Assembly: GCA_013349695.1 (NCBI GenBank)
Contig: DUZD01000023.1
Location: 1-18,353, forward strand
From: Rhodospirillaceae bacterium
GTDB lineage: Bacteria > Pseudomonadota > Alphaproteobacteria > Rhodospirillales > 2-02-FULL-58-16
Direction: 5' to 3'
Length of the DNA stretch: 18,353 nt
Position 1 is the first letter of the stretch, and every line of letters starts with the position of its first letter. Positions 6,670 through 15,260 of this stretch are shown piece by piece. The notes beneath the pieces were generated by a model, which saw only the letters and a program-made list of their open reading frames with translations, was not told the DNA's origin and ran no database searches. The translations under genes were made by a program, and so were the position numbers.

Positions 6670-6921
6670 CGTGGATGGCGGGCGCGGGTTTGGCGGTTCT
6701 ACAAGGCCCTCAAGGCATACTGCCGCGGCCCCACCCCACGCAGCAAGGCGGCGCTGGAGAAGCGCTTCGAGCGCATCTTCTCGACGCAGACCGGCTTCGC
6801 CACCCCGGATCGGCTGCTCGAAAAACTGCGCGCCAACAAGGACGAGTTGCTTCTCGCCCTGGAGCGCCCCATCATCCCGCCCCTGCCCAACATCGTCCGT
6901 CAGCGCGCCAACCCAGCCTGA
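6670..6921 (+). pseudogene. IS66-like transposase remnant
   Basis: The frame encodes WRFYKALKAY, then KAALEKRFERIF, TQTGFATPDRLLEKL, RANKDELLLALERP. This is the pattern just before the last catalytic part of IS66-type (DDE_Tnp_IS66) transposases, where a P-L-H-x-N-x-S/G-E-x-D-I-R segment should follow. Here the match ends at about 6879, and the frame continues PPLPNIVRQRANPA to a stop at 6921. The N-terminal zinc-finger and main catalytic parts are missing. It is a degraded fragment, not a working transposase; the exact subgroup is uncertain. Confidence 0.65.
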
Positions 6922-7019
6922 GCGCCCGGGGTTTTGCCCCTGTTACCAAACCCATTGTATCGCAATAGGCCCGGAACCAAGCCTTTTCCGTCGTTTCCCT
7001 TCACTTTGTGGGACAGCAG

Positions 7020-7168
7020 TGGCCACGACCACAAATCCACGCAAGTGCAAGGCGGAGGAGGAGGAGGAACCTTCCCCAGCCGCCAAAAAGGCGGCCGCCG
7101 CCTACATCGCTTTCGGGGCGCTTCGCCCGCCAAAGCGGATCCGCGAAAAGGAACCCGAAGACTTATAA
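7020..7168 (+). pseudogene. Partial duplicate of the downstream small membrane protein gene
   Basis: Frame from GTG at 7020 reads VATTTNPRKCKAEEEEEPSP, closely matching ATATNPRKLKAEEEPSP of the gene at 7257-7472. The DNA match covers 7022-7099 against 7350-7421, with one in-frame 6-nt expansion of the Glu codons. The copy lacks the membrane helix and diverges after the alanine-rich part (YIAFGALRPPKR, stop at 7168). It is probably a non-functional duplicate. Confidence 0.55.
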
Positions 7169-7256
7169 CGCTTTTGCGGCGGCGGTCAAAAAACCGGCGC
7201 CCCAGTCTCTGAATGCCATTTGACCAGGCCCGGTTTTACGAATTATAGTCGCTTCC

Positions 7257-7472
7257 ATGAAGGGACTCCCGATCATTCTCGCGGCCCTGGTGGCAATCGC
7301 GTTTATCCTGGTAATTTGGGTCTTCGCGGGCATCGTCAAGACTCATGCCGCCACGGCCACAAACCCACGCAAGCTCAAGGCGGAGGAGGAACCTTCCCCA
7401 CCCGCCGAAAAGGCGGCGGCCGGCAAAAAGCCGGAAAGCTCCGACCGGGACTTTGCCCCTTCGCAATTCTGA
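7257..7472 (+). CDS. Small single-pass membrane protein with charged tail, unknown
   Basis: A 71-residue protein with one N-terminal membrane helix (about residues 4-25, LPIILAALVAIAFILVIWVF) and a soluble tail rich in Lys, Glu, Ala and Pro (KLKAEEEPSPPAEKAAAGKK). No domain is recognised. The ATG has no good ribosome binding site. Its tail is duplicated about 330 nt upstream, showing local duplication. It lies 53 nt before the DUF3750 gene in the same direction and may be expressed with it. Confidence 0.5.
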   Translation: MKGLPIILAALVAIAFILVIWVFAGIVKTHAATATNPRKLKAEEEPSPPAEKAAAGKKPESSDRDFAPSQF

Positions 7473-7525
7473 TTCTCCGCCGGCGGCCCGATGAATCCTG
7501 TTCGCCGCGGGGATGCTGAAAAGCC

Positions 7526-8260
7526 ATGGGATGGAGAAAAGTTTCCATATCGATGCTGCTGCTTGCCGCCGCAGCCTTTGCCTTGTGGCGGCCGGTCATG
7601 GTCGGTGACTGGCGCACGGCCAGCCGCGAGCCCACCGGCATCGCCCCGGACCCGGCGCTGACGCCGGAAGCCGTCGTCCAGGTTTACACGGCCCGCGCCT
7701 GGAGCTGGCGCGGCGCCTTCGGGGTGCACAGTTGGACCGCCGTAAAACCGACCGGCGCCGATGCGTACAGCGTTTACGAAGTCCTCGGCTGGCGCCTCTA
7801 TCGTGGCCTTTCGGCGCTCATCGTCCACAACCGGCCGCCGGATGCCCGCTGGTTCGGGTCGGAACCGGATATCATCGCCGATCTGCGCGGCGACGGCGTC
7901 GATGCCATCATCGAACGCATCGCCGAGACGGCCCGGAGTTATCCCCATAACGGCGAATACCGGCTCTGGCCCGGCCCCAACTCCAATACCTTCACCGCCT
8001 TCATCGGCCGCGCCGTGCCGGAGCTCAAACTCGACCTGCCGCCGACCGCCATCGGCAAGGATTACCTCTCCGGCGCCTTTTTCGCCCGCGCCCCCAGCGG
8101 CACCGGCTACCAGGTTTCCCTGTTCGGCCTTTTGGGACTGCTGGTCGGGATCGAGGAAGGGGTGGAAGTGAACCTGCTCGGCCTCACCTTCGGCATCGAC
8201 GCCAAGAACCCGGCGTTGAAACTACCCATGGCCGGACGCGTCGGCTTCGCCGGCCGGTGA
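7526..8260 (+). CDS. DUF3750 domain protein, membrane anchored
   Basis: A 244-residue protein with a hydrophobic N-terminal helix (about residues 7-22). It shows the DUF3750 pattern: GIAPDPALTPEAVVQVYTAR, WRGAFGVHSWTAVKP, a YPHNGEYRLWPGPNSNTF core, and AVPELKLDLPPTAIGKDYL. The Ser/Asn-rich WPGPNSNTF stretch and the H-S-W motif are the most conserved-looking parts, and a catalytic role is possible but unproven. Family function is unknown. The protein probably faces the periplasm. It is convergent with ppdK, 48 nt away. Confidence 0.8.
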   Translation: MGWRKVSISMLLLAAAAFALWRPVMVGDWRTASREPTGIAPDPALTPEAVVQVYTARAWSWRGAFGVHSWTAVKPTGADAYSVYEVLGWRLYRGLSALIVHNRPPDARWFGSEPDIIADLRGDGVDAIIERIAETARSYPHNGEYRLWPGPNSNTFTAFIGRAVPELKLDLPPTAIGKDYLSGAFFARAPSGTGYQVSLFGLLGLLVGIEEGVEVNLLGLTFGIDAKNPALKLPMAGRVGFAGR

Positions 8261-8308
8261 ATATCCGCGGTTAACGCCGGCCGGTCTCGGCGGGCCTTGG
8301 CGCCGCCG

Positions 8309-10984
8309 TCAGGCGTTGGTTTCGGCTTCCACGCCCAAGGCCGCCTGCGCCGCCGCCAGGCGCGCAATGGGCACCCGGTAAGGCGAGCAGGAAACATAGT
8401 CCAATCCCACCTTCTGGCAAAAGTGGACGGTCGCCGGGTCGCCGCCGTGCTCGCCGCAAATGCCGATTTTTATGCCCGGCTGGGTTTCTCGGCCGCGCTC
8501 GGTGCCGATCCGGACCAATTCGCCGACGCTTTCCTGATCGATGGAAACAAAGGGATCGCTTTCCATGATCCCTTTGTCCAGGTAAACCTGGATGAACGGG
8601 CCGGCGTCGTCGCGCGAAAGACCGAAAGTGGTCTGCGTCAGGTCATTGGTGCCGAAACTGAAAAATTGGGCGGTTTCGGCGATTTTACCGGCACGCAACG
8701 CGGCGCTGGGCAGTTCGATCATGGTGCCGACCAGGTAATCGAATTTGACTTGTTTCTCTTTCATCACTTCGGCGGCCATCTTTTCGACCAACACCTTGAG
8801 GGTTTCGAACTCCTTTGTCATGCCGACCAAGGGGATCATCACCTCTGGCGTCACCGACTTGCCCGCCTTGACGACCGCCACCACCGCTTCGAAGATGGCG
8901 CGCGCCTGCATCTCGTAGATTTCCGGGTAGGTAATGCCGAGACGACAGCCGCGATGGCCGAGCATGGGGTTCAACTCATGCAACTGGGCGGCGCGGGCCT
9001 TGATGGTGGCGACGTCGGTGCCGGCGGCTTTGGCGACTTCGTCCATGCCGGCTTGCGTATGGGGCAGGAATTCGTGCAACGGCGGGTCGAGGAGGCGGAT
9101 CGTTACCGGCAGCCCGTCCATGATGGTGAACAGGTCGATGAAGTCCTGGCGTTGATAGGGTAGAAGCTTGGCGACCGCCGCGCGGCGTTGGGTCTCGTCC
9201 TTGGCGACGATCACTTGGCGCATGTGGATGATGCGTTGGGGGTCGAAAAACATGTGCTCGGTGCGGACCAGGCCGATGCCCTCGGCGCCGAACTCACGCG
9301 CCATCTTGGCGTCGGCTGGCGTATCGGCGTTGGCGCGCACGCCCATGGTGCGGAATTCGTCCACCCATTCCATGAGCCGGGCGAAGTCACCGGACATCTC
9401 CGGCTGGATGGTCGGGATCAGCCCCTCCATCACCTCGCCGCTGCTGCCGTCAATGGTGATGATGTCGCCTTCCTTGATAACGACGTTGCCCGCCGTCAGG
9501 GTCTTGGCGGTGTAATCGACCCGCAAATCGCCGGCCCCGGACACGCAGGGCGTCCCCATGCCGCGCGCCACCACCGCGGCGTGGCTGGTCATGCCGCCAC
9601 GGGTGGTCAAAATCCCTTCCGCGACGTGCATGCCGCCGATGTCTTCGGGGCTGGTTTCGATGCGCACCAGGATCACTTTTTCGCCATTCCCGACCCATGC
9701 CTCGGCGTCATCGGCGTTGAACACCGCCTTCCCCGACGCCGCTCCCGGCGAGGCCTGCAAACCCTTGGCGAGGACGGTGCGCTCCGCCTTCGGATCGAGG
9801 GTCGGATGGAGAAGCTGGTCGAGTTGCGCCGGGTCGACGCGGCGGACGGCTTCGGCCTTGTCGATCAACCCTTCATCCTGCATGTCGACGGCGATCTTGA
9901 ACGACGCCTTCGCCGTGCGCTTGCCGGTGCGGGTCTGCAGCATCCACAGCTTGTTCTTCTGGACGGTGAATTCCATGTCCTGCATGTCCTTGTAATGCCG
10001 TTCCAGCTTGGCGCGCACCGAAACCAGCTGGTCATAGAGTTCGGGCAGGGTTTCTTCCATGGACGGCAGATCGGAGCCGGTGGTTTTTTTCTCGGCGATG
10101 GTCAGGGGCTGGGGTGTGCGGATGCCGGCGACCACGTCCTCGCCCTGGGCGTTGGGCAGGAATTCTCCGTAATAGGCGTTCTCGCCGGTGGCCGGGTTGC
10201 GGGTGAAGCAAACGCCGGTGGCGCAATCGTTGCCCATGTTGCCGAAGACCATGGCCTGGACGTTGACCGCCGTGCCCCACTCCTCGGGGATATCGTGCAG
10301 CTTGCGGTAGGTGATGGCCCGTTTGTTCATCCACGAGCTGAAGACGGCGCCGATGGCGCCCCAGAGCTGTTTCTGGGGATCTTGCGGGAACGGCTCGCCT
10401 AGCTCCTTTTCCACCATGACCAGATATTTCCTGGCCACGGCCTTCCAGTCCTCGCCGATCAGGTCGATATCCATGGTGTGGCCGTGGTCGTGCTTGTGGG
10501 TATCGAGGATATCTTCAAACAAGTCGGAACCGAGGCCCAGCACCACGTTGCCGTACATCTGGATGAACCGGCGGTAGCTGTCATAGGTGAAACGTTCGTC
10601 GCCGCTCGCCTTGGCCAGGCCGATGACGGTTTCGTCGTTGAGGCCTAGGTTCAACACCGTGTCCATCATGCCGGGCATGGAGGCGCGGGCGCCCGAGCGG
10701 ATGGACACCAGCAAGGCGTTGTCGGGATCGCCGAACTTGCTGCCGATGATCTTCTCGATTCCGGCCATCGCTTCGTCGGCCTGGGGTTTCATGTCTTCGG
10801 GATAGGTGTCGCCGTGTTTGGAATAATAGGTGCAGACTTCCGTGGTTATGGAGAATCCCGGCGGCACCGGCAGGCCGAGGCTGCTCATCTCGGCCAGGTT
10901 GGCGCCCTTGCCGCCGAGCAGATTGCGCATGACGGCGCCACCCTCGGCGCTTGCGTTGCCAAAGGTGTAAACCCACTTGGTCAT
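8309..10984 (-). CDS. ppdK: Pyruvate, phosphate dikinase
   Basis: An 891-residue enzyme of the usual bacterial length that interconverts pyruvate, ATP and phosphate with phosphoenolpyruvate, AMP and pyrophosphate in the cytoplasm. The N-terminal nucleotide-binding part opens with GGKGANLAEM (24-33). The swivelling phospho-histidine domain has TRGGMTSHAA (461-470), with H468 the phosphocarrier and T466 matching the regulatory threonine of plant enzymes. The C-terminal PEP/pyruvate barrel ends with GICGEHGGDP (841-850), C843 being the catalytic cysteine. The start overlaps the glyS stop by 4 nt (ATGA), so it is translationally coupled to glyS. All key residues are present. Confidence 0.97.
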   Translation of the reverse strand: MTKWVYTFGNASAEGGAVMRNLLGGKGANLAEMSSLGLPVPPGFSITTEVCTYYSKHGDTYPEDMKPQADEAMAGIEKIIGSKFGDPDNALLVSIRSGARASMPGMMDTVLNLGLNDETVIGLAKASGDERFTYDSYRRFIQMYGNVVLGLGSDLFEDILDTHKHDHGHTMDIDLIGEDWKAVARKYLVMVEKELGEPFPQDPQKQLWGAIGAVFSSWMNKRAITYRKLHDIPEEWGTAVNVQAMVFGNMGNDCATGVCFTRNPATGENAYYGEFLPNAQGEDVVAGIRTPQPLTIAEKKTTGSDLPSMEETLPELYDQLVSVRAKLERHYKDMQDMEFTVQKNKLWMLQTRTGKRTAKASFKIAVDMQDEGLIDKAEAVRRVDPAQLDQLLHPTLDPKAERTVLAKGLQASPGAASGKAVFNADDAEAWVGNGEKVILVRIETSPEDIGGMHVAEGILTTRGGMTSHAAVVARGMGTPCVSGAGDLRVDYTAKTLTAGNVVIKEGDIITIDGSSGEVMEGLIPTIQPEMSGDFARLMEWVDEFRTMGVRANADTPADAKMAREFGAEGIGLVRTEHMFFDPQRIIHMRQVIVAKDETQRRAAVAKLLPYQRQDFIDLFTIMDGLPVTIRLLDPPLHEFLPHTQAGMDEVAKAAGTDVATIKARAAQLHELNPMLGHRGCRLGITYPEIYEMQARAIFEAVVAVVKAGKSVTPEVMIPLVGMTKEFETLKVLVEKMAAEVMKEKQVKFDYLVGTMIELPSAALRAGKIAETAQFFSFGTNDLTQTTFGLSRDDAGPFIQVYLDKGIMESDPFVSIDQESVGELVRIGTERGRETQPGIKIGICGEHGGDPATVHFCQKVGLDYVSCSPYRVPIARLAAAQAALGVEAETNA

Positions 10985-13125
10985 TTTTCTCCTCCTTCGA
11001 TTTTATTAAAGTCGGCGACCTGTTCCATGGTTGCACGTATCCGCGATAACAGTTTCAGGCGGTTTTCCCTGAGCTTTTCGTCGCCGCAATTGACCGTTAC
11101 CTCATCGAAAAAGGTGTCGACGGGTTGGCGAAGTCGAGACAACTCCGTCATCGCGGCGGCGAATTTTTCATCTTTCAGCGCCCCGGCGATGCGGGGCATG
11201 GCGCGGCCGAGCTTGCCGTGGAGGCTGGATTCATCGGCCTGTTGGAATAGGCCGGCATCCGGTTCGCCGCGGTAGCTTTTAGCATCTTTTTTCTCTTCGA
11301 TGCGAAGGATATTGGCGGCGCGCTTGTAAGCGGTCAACAGATTGGCTCCGTCATCGCTGTCGAGGAACCTTCCCAAGGCCTCGACCCGGGCCAGCAATCG
11401 CACCAGATCGTCCTCGCCGTCGAGGGCGAAAACAGCGTCGATATGGTCGTGGCGGACGCCTTTCTCCCGCAAATGTACTTTCAGGCGCTCGGCGAAGAAA
11501 AAAAGCAGGCGGCGGGATTGAAGGTTGACCTCGGGGGCATGAGAAGTCTTGGCGTAGGCGAAATCCGCCTTGTCGAAGATGTCGATAAGGGGAAGGCGGA
11601 GGTTGTTTTCGATGATCAACCGGATCACCCCCAAGGCGGCGCGGCGGAGCGCGTAAGGGTCCTTGGAGCCGGTCGGTTTTTCATCGATGCCGAAGAAACC
11701 GACCAGGGTATCGATCTTGTCGGCAAGCGACACGGCGACGCTGACCGGCGCCGTCGGGCAGGTGTCGTTCGGCCCTTGCGGCGAATAGTGCTCGGCGACG
11801 GCCGCCGCCACTTCCGCCTTCTCGCCGTCGGCGGCGGCGTAATAGCGGCCCATGATTCCTTGTAGTTCCGGAAACTCGCCGACCATCTCCGTGGACAGAT
11901 CGGCCTTGCACAGCAAGGCGGCGCGCCCGACCAGCGCTTGCTCGGCGCCGGCAATGAGTTGGCTCAAGTCCGCCGCCAGCTTGCCGATGCGCTCGACTTT
12001 CTCGAAATCGGAACCCAGTTTGGCATGGAACACTCGATCCCGGAGCGCCGGCAGGCGGCTTTCGAGGGTAGCTTTGCGGTCCTGGCGCCAAAAGAACTCG
12101 GCGTCGGCCAACCGCGCCCGGAGAACGCGCTCGTTGCCGGCGACGATGGCCTTGCCGCCGTCGCCGGCCTCGGTGTTGGCGACGACAACGAAACGCGGCG
12201 CCAGTTTCCCCTTCTTGTCCTCCAGCGCGAAATACTTCTGGTGATGGCGCATGGCCGTGCTCAGGACCTCCGAAGGCAGGCCCATGAAAGCCTTGTCGAT
12301 TTTGCCGATCAGCACCACCGGCCATTCGACCAGGCCGGTGACCTCGCCTAAGAGCGCCGGGTCGTCCCGGAGCACGAGACCCGCCTTCTTCGCTAGCGCC
12401 TCGGATTTTTTCTTGATCAGGGCACGGCGCTCGGCGGGATCGAGCATGACCTTGGCCTGCCGGAGCTTCTTCTTGTAGCCGGCGAAGTCCTTGACCTCGA
12501 AGGGCTTCGGTGCGAGGAAGCGATGGCCGCGCGTCATAGAGACAAACTTGATCTCTTTCTCATCCTTCGCGAGGTCAATTCCGGCATTCAAGCCAGGAAT
12601 TTTGTCCGATGTGCCAAGCTGAATCGATCCCTTCACGGGTTTCCCGTCAAAGATCACCAGAATGTTTCGTATCGGCCTAACCCAGGTCATGGCCGAGTTC
12701 CCCCAGCGCATAGACTTTGGCCATCTAAGGTTAAAAAGAACCGTCTCGACCATGAGAGGAACTAGCTGTGATGTGACCTGCTCGGGCGTTTCGACAACCG
12801 CAAAATAGAATTCCCCCTTCTCGGTCGATTTAATTTTTAGATCCCACTTGGAAACTTTATTTGTTTTGGCAAATCCGCCTACCGCCTTGTCAGGCGCATC
12901 AGACCTTGGCCCCCTCTTTTCTTCTCTGATCGCGGGTTTGGTGAGGGGCAGACCATTGACGAAAAGGGTCAATCGCCTCGGCGTTGAATAGGTTTCAATC
13001 TTGGAGAATTTGAGGTCATCCGCTTTCAAGCTTTCCCTAATTAGCCGCTTCAAGTCCTCGGCGGCTCGCCCCTGCATGCGCGCCGGGATTTCCTCGGAGA
13101 GCAGTTCCAGCAAAAGCTCGGCCAT
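10981..13125 (-). CDS. glyS: Glycyl-tRNA synthetase beta subunit
   Basis: A 714-residue beta subunit of the bacterial heterotetrameric glycyl-tRNA synthetase, which recognises tRNA-Gly while the alpha subunit forms glycyl adenylate. The start MAELLLELLSEEIPARMQ is diagnostic. MRHHQKYFAL lies at residues 292-301, and the C-terminal part resembles the tRNA-binding domain. The ATG at 13125 is chosen because family similarity begins there and it overlaps the glyQ stop by one nucleotide (TAATG); the frame stays open farther upstream but within glyQ. Residues about 36-196 are encoded by DNA of much lower GC than the flanks, with the protein intact. Confidence 0.97.
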   Translation of the reverse strand: MAELLLELLSEEIPARMQGRAAEDLKRLIRESLKADDLKFSKIETYSTPRRLTLFVNGLPLTKPAIREEKRGPRSDAPDKAVGGFAKTNKVSKWDLKIKSTEKGEFYFAVVETPEQVTSQLVPLMVETVLFNLRWPKSMRWGNSAMTWVRPIRNILVIFDGKPVKGSIQLGTSDKIPGLNAGIDLAKDEKEIKFVSMTRGHRFLAPKPFEVKDFAGYKKKLRQAKVMLDPAERRALIKKKSEALAKKAGLVLRDDPALLGEVTGLVEWPVVLIGKIDKAFMGLPSEVLSTAMRHHQKYFALEDKKGKLAPRFVVVANTEAGDGGKAIVAGNERVLRARLADAEFFWRQDRKATLESRLPALRDRVFHAKLGSDFEKVERIGKLAADLSQLIAGAEQALVGRAALLCKADLSTEMVGEFPELQGIMGRYYAAADGEKAEVAAAVAEHYSPQGPNDTCPTAPVSVAVSLADKIDTLVGFFGIDEKPTGSKDPYALRRAALGVIRLIIENNLRLPLIDIFDKADFAYAKTSHAPEVNLQSRRLLFFFAERLKVHLREKGVRHDHIDAVFALDGEDDLVRLLARVEALGRFLDSDDGANLLTAYKRAANILRIEEKKDAKSYRGEPDAGLFQQADESSLHGKLGRAMPRIAGALKDEKFAAAMTELSRLRQPVDTFFDEVTVNCGDEKLRENRLKLLSRIRATMEQVADFNKIEGGEK

Positions 13126-13985
13126 TACTCGCACCACGCCTCGCAGCAGCCTTTGACCAGCGCTCGGACGCGGCCAATATAAGTGGCGCGCTCGGGAACG
13201 GAAATGACGCCGCGGGCTTCCAACAGGTTGAACAGGTGCGATCCTTTCAGGCACTGATCATAAGCGGGGAGGACCAGGCCGGCTTCGAGCAGGGAAGCGC
13301 ATTCGGCCTCGGCGTCCTCGAACTGGCGTCTGAGGATATCGGTTCCGGCCCGCTCGAAGTTATAAGCGGAAAACTCCTTTTCCGCCCTGAGGAAGACATC
13401 GCCGTAAGTCACGCCGGCGCCGTTCCAGTCCAGTTCGTAGACGTTCTCGACGCCCTGAATGTACATGGCCAGCCGCTCGATGCCGTAGGTCAGCTCGACG
13501 GAAACCGGGTCGCAGTCGATGCCGCCGATCTGCTGGAAATAGGTGAACTGGGTGATTTCCATGCCGTCCAACCAGACTTCCCAGCCCAGGCCCCAGGCGC
13601 CCAGCGTCGGGCTTTCCCAGTCGTCCTCGACGAACCGGATGTCGTGAAGGCCGGGGTCGATGCCGAGCTCGCGGAGAGAGTCCAGATAGATGTCTTGTAC
13701 GTCGTCCGGGGAGGGTTTGAGCAGCACCTGGAACTGGTAATAATGCTGCAATCGATTGGGATTCTCGCCATAGCGTCCGTCCGCCGGCCGCCGCGTCGGC
13801 TGCACGTAGGCTGCTTTCCAGGGCTCTTTTCCCAAGGCCCGCAACGTCGTCGCCGGGTGAAAGGTGCCGGCGCCGACCTCCATGTCGTAAGGCTGCAGGA
13901 GGACGCAGCCCTTGCCGGCCCAGTAGGACTGCAAGGCCAGGATGATTGCCTGGAAACTGGTTTTGTTTTTGGAAGCGGCGGCCAT
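13125..13985 (-). CDS. glyQ: Glycyl-tRNA synthetase alpha subunit
   Basis: A 286-residue alpha subunit that carries the class II active site and makes glycyl-AMP. Diagnostic stretches are FQAIILALQSYWAGKGC near residue 11, LLQPYDMEVGAGTFHPAT, YVQPTRRPADGRYGENPNRL, and WEVWLDGMEITQFTYFQQ. Length is close to the family norm. It precedes glyS with a one-nucleotide overlap, ensuring balanced synthesis of the two subunits. The ATG at 13985 has no strong ribosome binding site. No T-box-like leader is visible upstream. Confidence 0.97.
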   Translation of the reverse strand: MAAASKNKTSFQAIILALQSYWAGKGCVLLQPYDMEVGAGTFHPATTLRALGKEPWKAAYVQPTRRPADGRYGENPNRLQHYYQFQVLLKPSPDDVQDIYLDSLRELGIDPGLHDIRFVEDDWESPTLGAWGLGWEVWLDGMEITQFTYFQQIGGIDCDPVSVELTYGIERLAMYIQGVENVYELDWNGAGVTYGDVFLRAEKEFSAYNFERAGTDILRRQFEDAEAECASLLEAGLVLPAYDQCLKGSHLFNLLEARGVISVPERATYIGRVRALVKGCCEAWCE

Positions 13986-14062
13986 CGCGCTGAAAGACCT
14001 GGAAGCTTGCGGAGCGGCGGAAGATAGAACCCCCCCGGATAGCGGTCAAGGTGAGGGGGAAC

Positions 14063-14311
14063 TCAACCGGAATAGGGGCAGCCACCGCGACCGCAAGCCG
14101 TGGCGCCGACGGCGGCGACGTAAGACCCGCAGACGCGGCATTCGATCATATCCTCAGGCCCGCTGCCGGAGTCGGGGGAGCCGTGCCGCGAACGCGGCCG
14201 GTCAGCCTGGCCGCGCTGGTTTCGCAGCCGGCCGATCCATTTGTACCCGTACCAAACGATGACGGCGACGGCGCCGGTGAATAACAGTTTCGAGAGGCTG
14301 AAGCCGAACAT
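14063..14311 (-). CDS. Small membrane protein with C-terminal zinc-ribbon-like motif
   Basis: An 82-residue protein with an N-terminal membrane helix (about residues 5-25), a polar linker, and a C-terminal C58-x2-C61 ... C73-x4-C78 motif (IECRVCGSYV, CGRGGCPY) likely to bind zinc. It resembles short PP0621-like membrane zinc-ribbon proteins of unknown role. It lies between the S49 peptidase (53 nt upstream) and glyQ (77 nt downstream), in the same direction, so it is probably part of the same transcription unit. No enzymatic function is suggested. Confidence 0.68.
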   Translation of the reverse strand: MFGFSLSKLLFTGAVAVIVWYGYKWIGRLRNQRGQADRPRSRHGSPDSGSGPEDMIECRVCGSYVAAVGATACGRGGCPYSG

Positions 14312-14364
14312 GGGCGTCTTTGTAAAGGGCTGGCGGAAGGGCGGTCAAACAGCTGGCGGAAGAG

Positions 14365-15228
14365 TCACAGTCCAAACCGGTTCCACCGCAGCCGTTCCTC
14401 GACCGCCGCCAGGGCGCCGCCGGCCCAATCGGCGGGGCCGGCCGCCGCCGCGCCGCCGGCGTTACCGTGCCGCCGCTGCCACCATGAACGGCGGAGACCG
14501 GCGGGGCGCAGCTTGACCTTATCGCCAAAACGTTCGCGCATGACCGTGCGCAAATCGCCGATGCCGTCGATCAAGCCCAACTCCAGCGCCTTCCGGCCGG
14601 TCCAGAACTGGCCGCTGAACAGTTCGTCTTCGTCGGCTCGCAATTTCCCCCGCCGGCGTTTGCGCACCATCCCCTTGAAACTTTCGTGGACGTCGCCTTG
14701 GATCTCTTGCAGGAGTTTCACGTCTTCCGGTTTGGCGCGCAGGAAAGGATCGAGCAGCGCCTTCTTTTCCCCCGACGTGTAGAGGCGGCGTTCGACGCCG
14801 ATGCGCTCGATCAGGCCGTCCAAGCCGAAACCGGCGCTGACTACGCCGATGGAACCGATGATGGAGTTCTCGTCGGCGTAAATCTCGTCGCCGGCACAAG
14901 CCAACCAATAGCCGCCCGAAGCCGCCACGTCCTCGGCGAAGGCGAACACCGGCACGTCTTTCTCCTCGGCCATCGCCCGGATGCGTTGGGCGATCAGGGC
15001 CGATTGCGTGGCCGCGCCGCCGGGCGAATTGATGGCCAGGGCGACGGCCTTGAGGTTCCTGAACTTGAAGGCTTTCTCGATGCCCTGAGCAAGGCCGGAG
15101 AGGCTCAAGTGCCGGCTCCAGGGGCTCGGTGTTCCGATCACTCCGTAAAGCCTGAGCACGCCCACCGTCGGCGGCGGCGCGCGGAAGCGTGCAATCGGAT
15201 TGAACTTGTTAAAAGATCGGGTATCCAT
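14365..15228 (-). CDS. S49 family serine peptidase (SppA/SohB-like)
   Basis: A 287-residue peptidase of the signal-peptide-peptidase A type, which degrades leftover signal peptides and membrane-associated fragments. The single-domain length fits the short SppA form rather than the double-length E. coli enzyme. INSPGG (67-71) forms part of the active site, S104 in VAASGGYW is the nucleophile, and the general base is K156 (or K155) in YTSGEKKALLDPF. No clear N-terminal membrane helix is visible, unlike many SppA proteins. A good AAGGAG box precedes the ATG. It follows the methyltransferase gene by 32 nt. Confidence 0.87.
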   Translation of the reverse strand: MDTRSFNKFNPIARFRAPPPTVGVLRLYGVIGTPSPWSRHLSLSGLAQGIEKAFKFRNLKAVALAINSPGGAATQSALIAQRIRAMAEEKDVPVFAFAEDVAASGGYWLACAGDEIYADENSIIGSIGVVSAGFGLDGLIERIGVERRLYTSGEKKALLDPFLRAKPEDVKLLQEIQGDVHESFKGMVRKRRRGKLRADEDELFSGQFWTGRKALELGLIDGIGDLRTVMRERFGDKVKLRPAGLRRSWWQRRHGNAGGAAAAGPADWAGGALAAVEERLRWNRFGL

Positions 15229-15260
15229 TTAGCCACTCCTTGGTCAAAGTACCGACAATT

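Noticed and set aside
8250..8284. CCGGCCGG at 8250-8257 and 8277-8284 as a bidirectional terminator between DUF3750 and ppdK
   Set aside because: The 8-bp arms are self-palindromic with a 19-nt loop and no T-run on either side; too weak to call.
8297..10402. Long plus-strand frames opposite ppdK (288 and 404 codons)
   Set aside because: Antisense shadows caused by strong GC3 bias; His/Asp/Gly-rich composition without domains, while ppdK is unmistakable.
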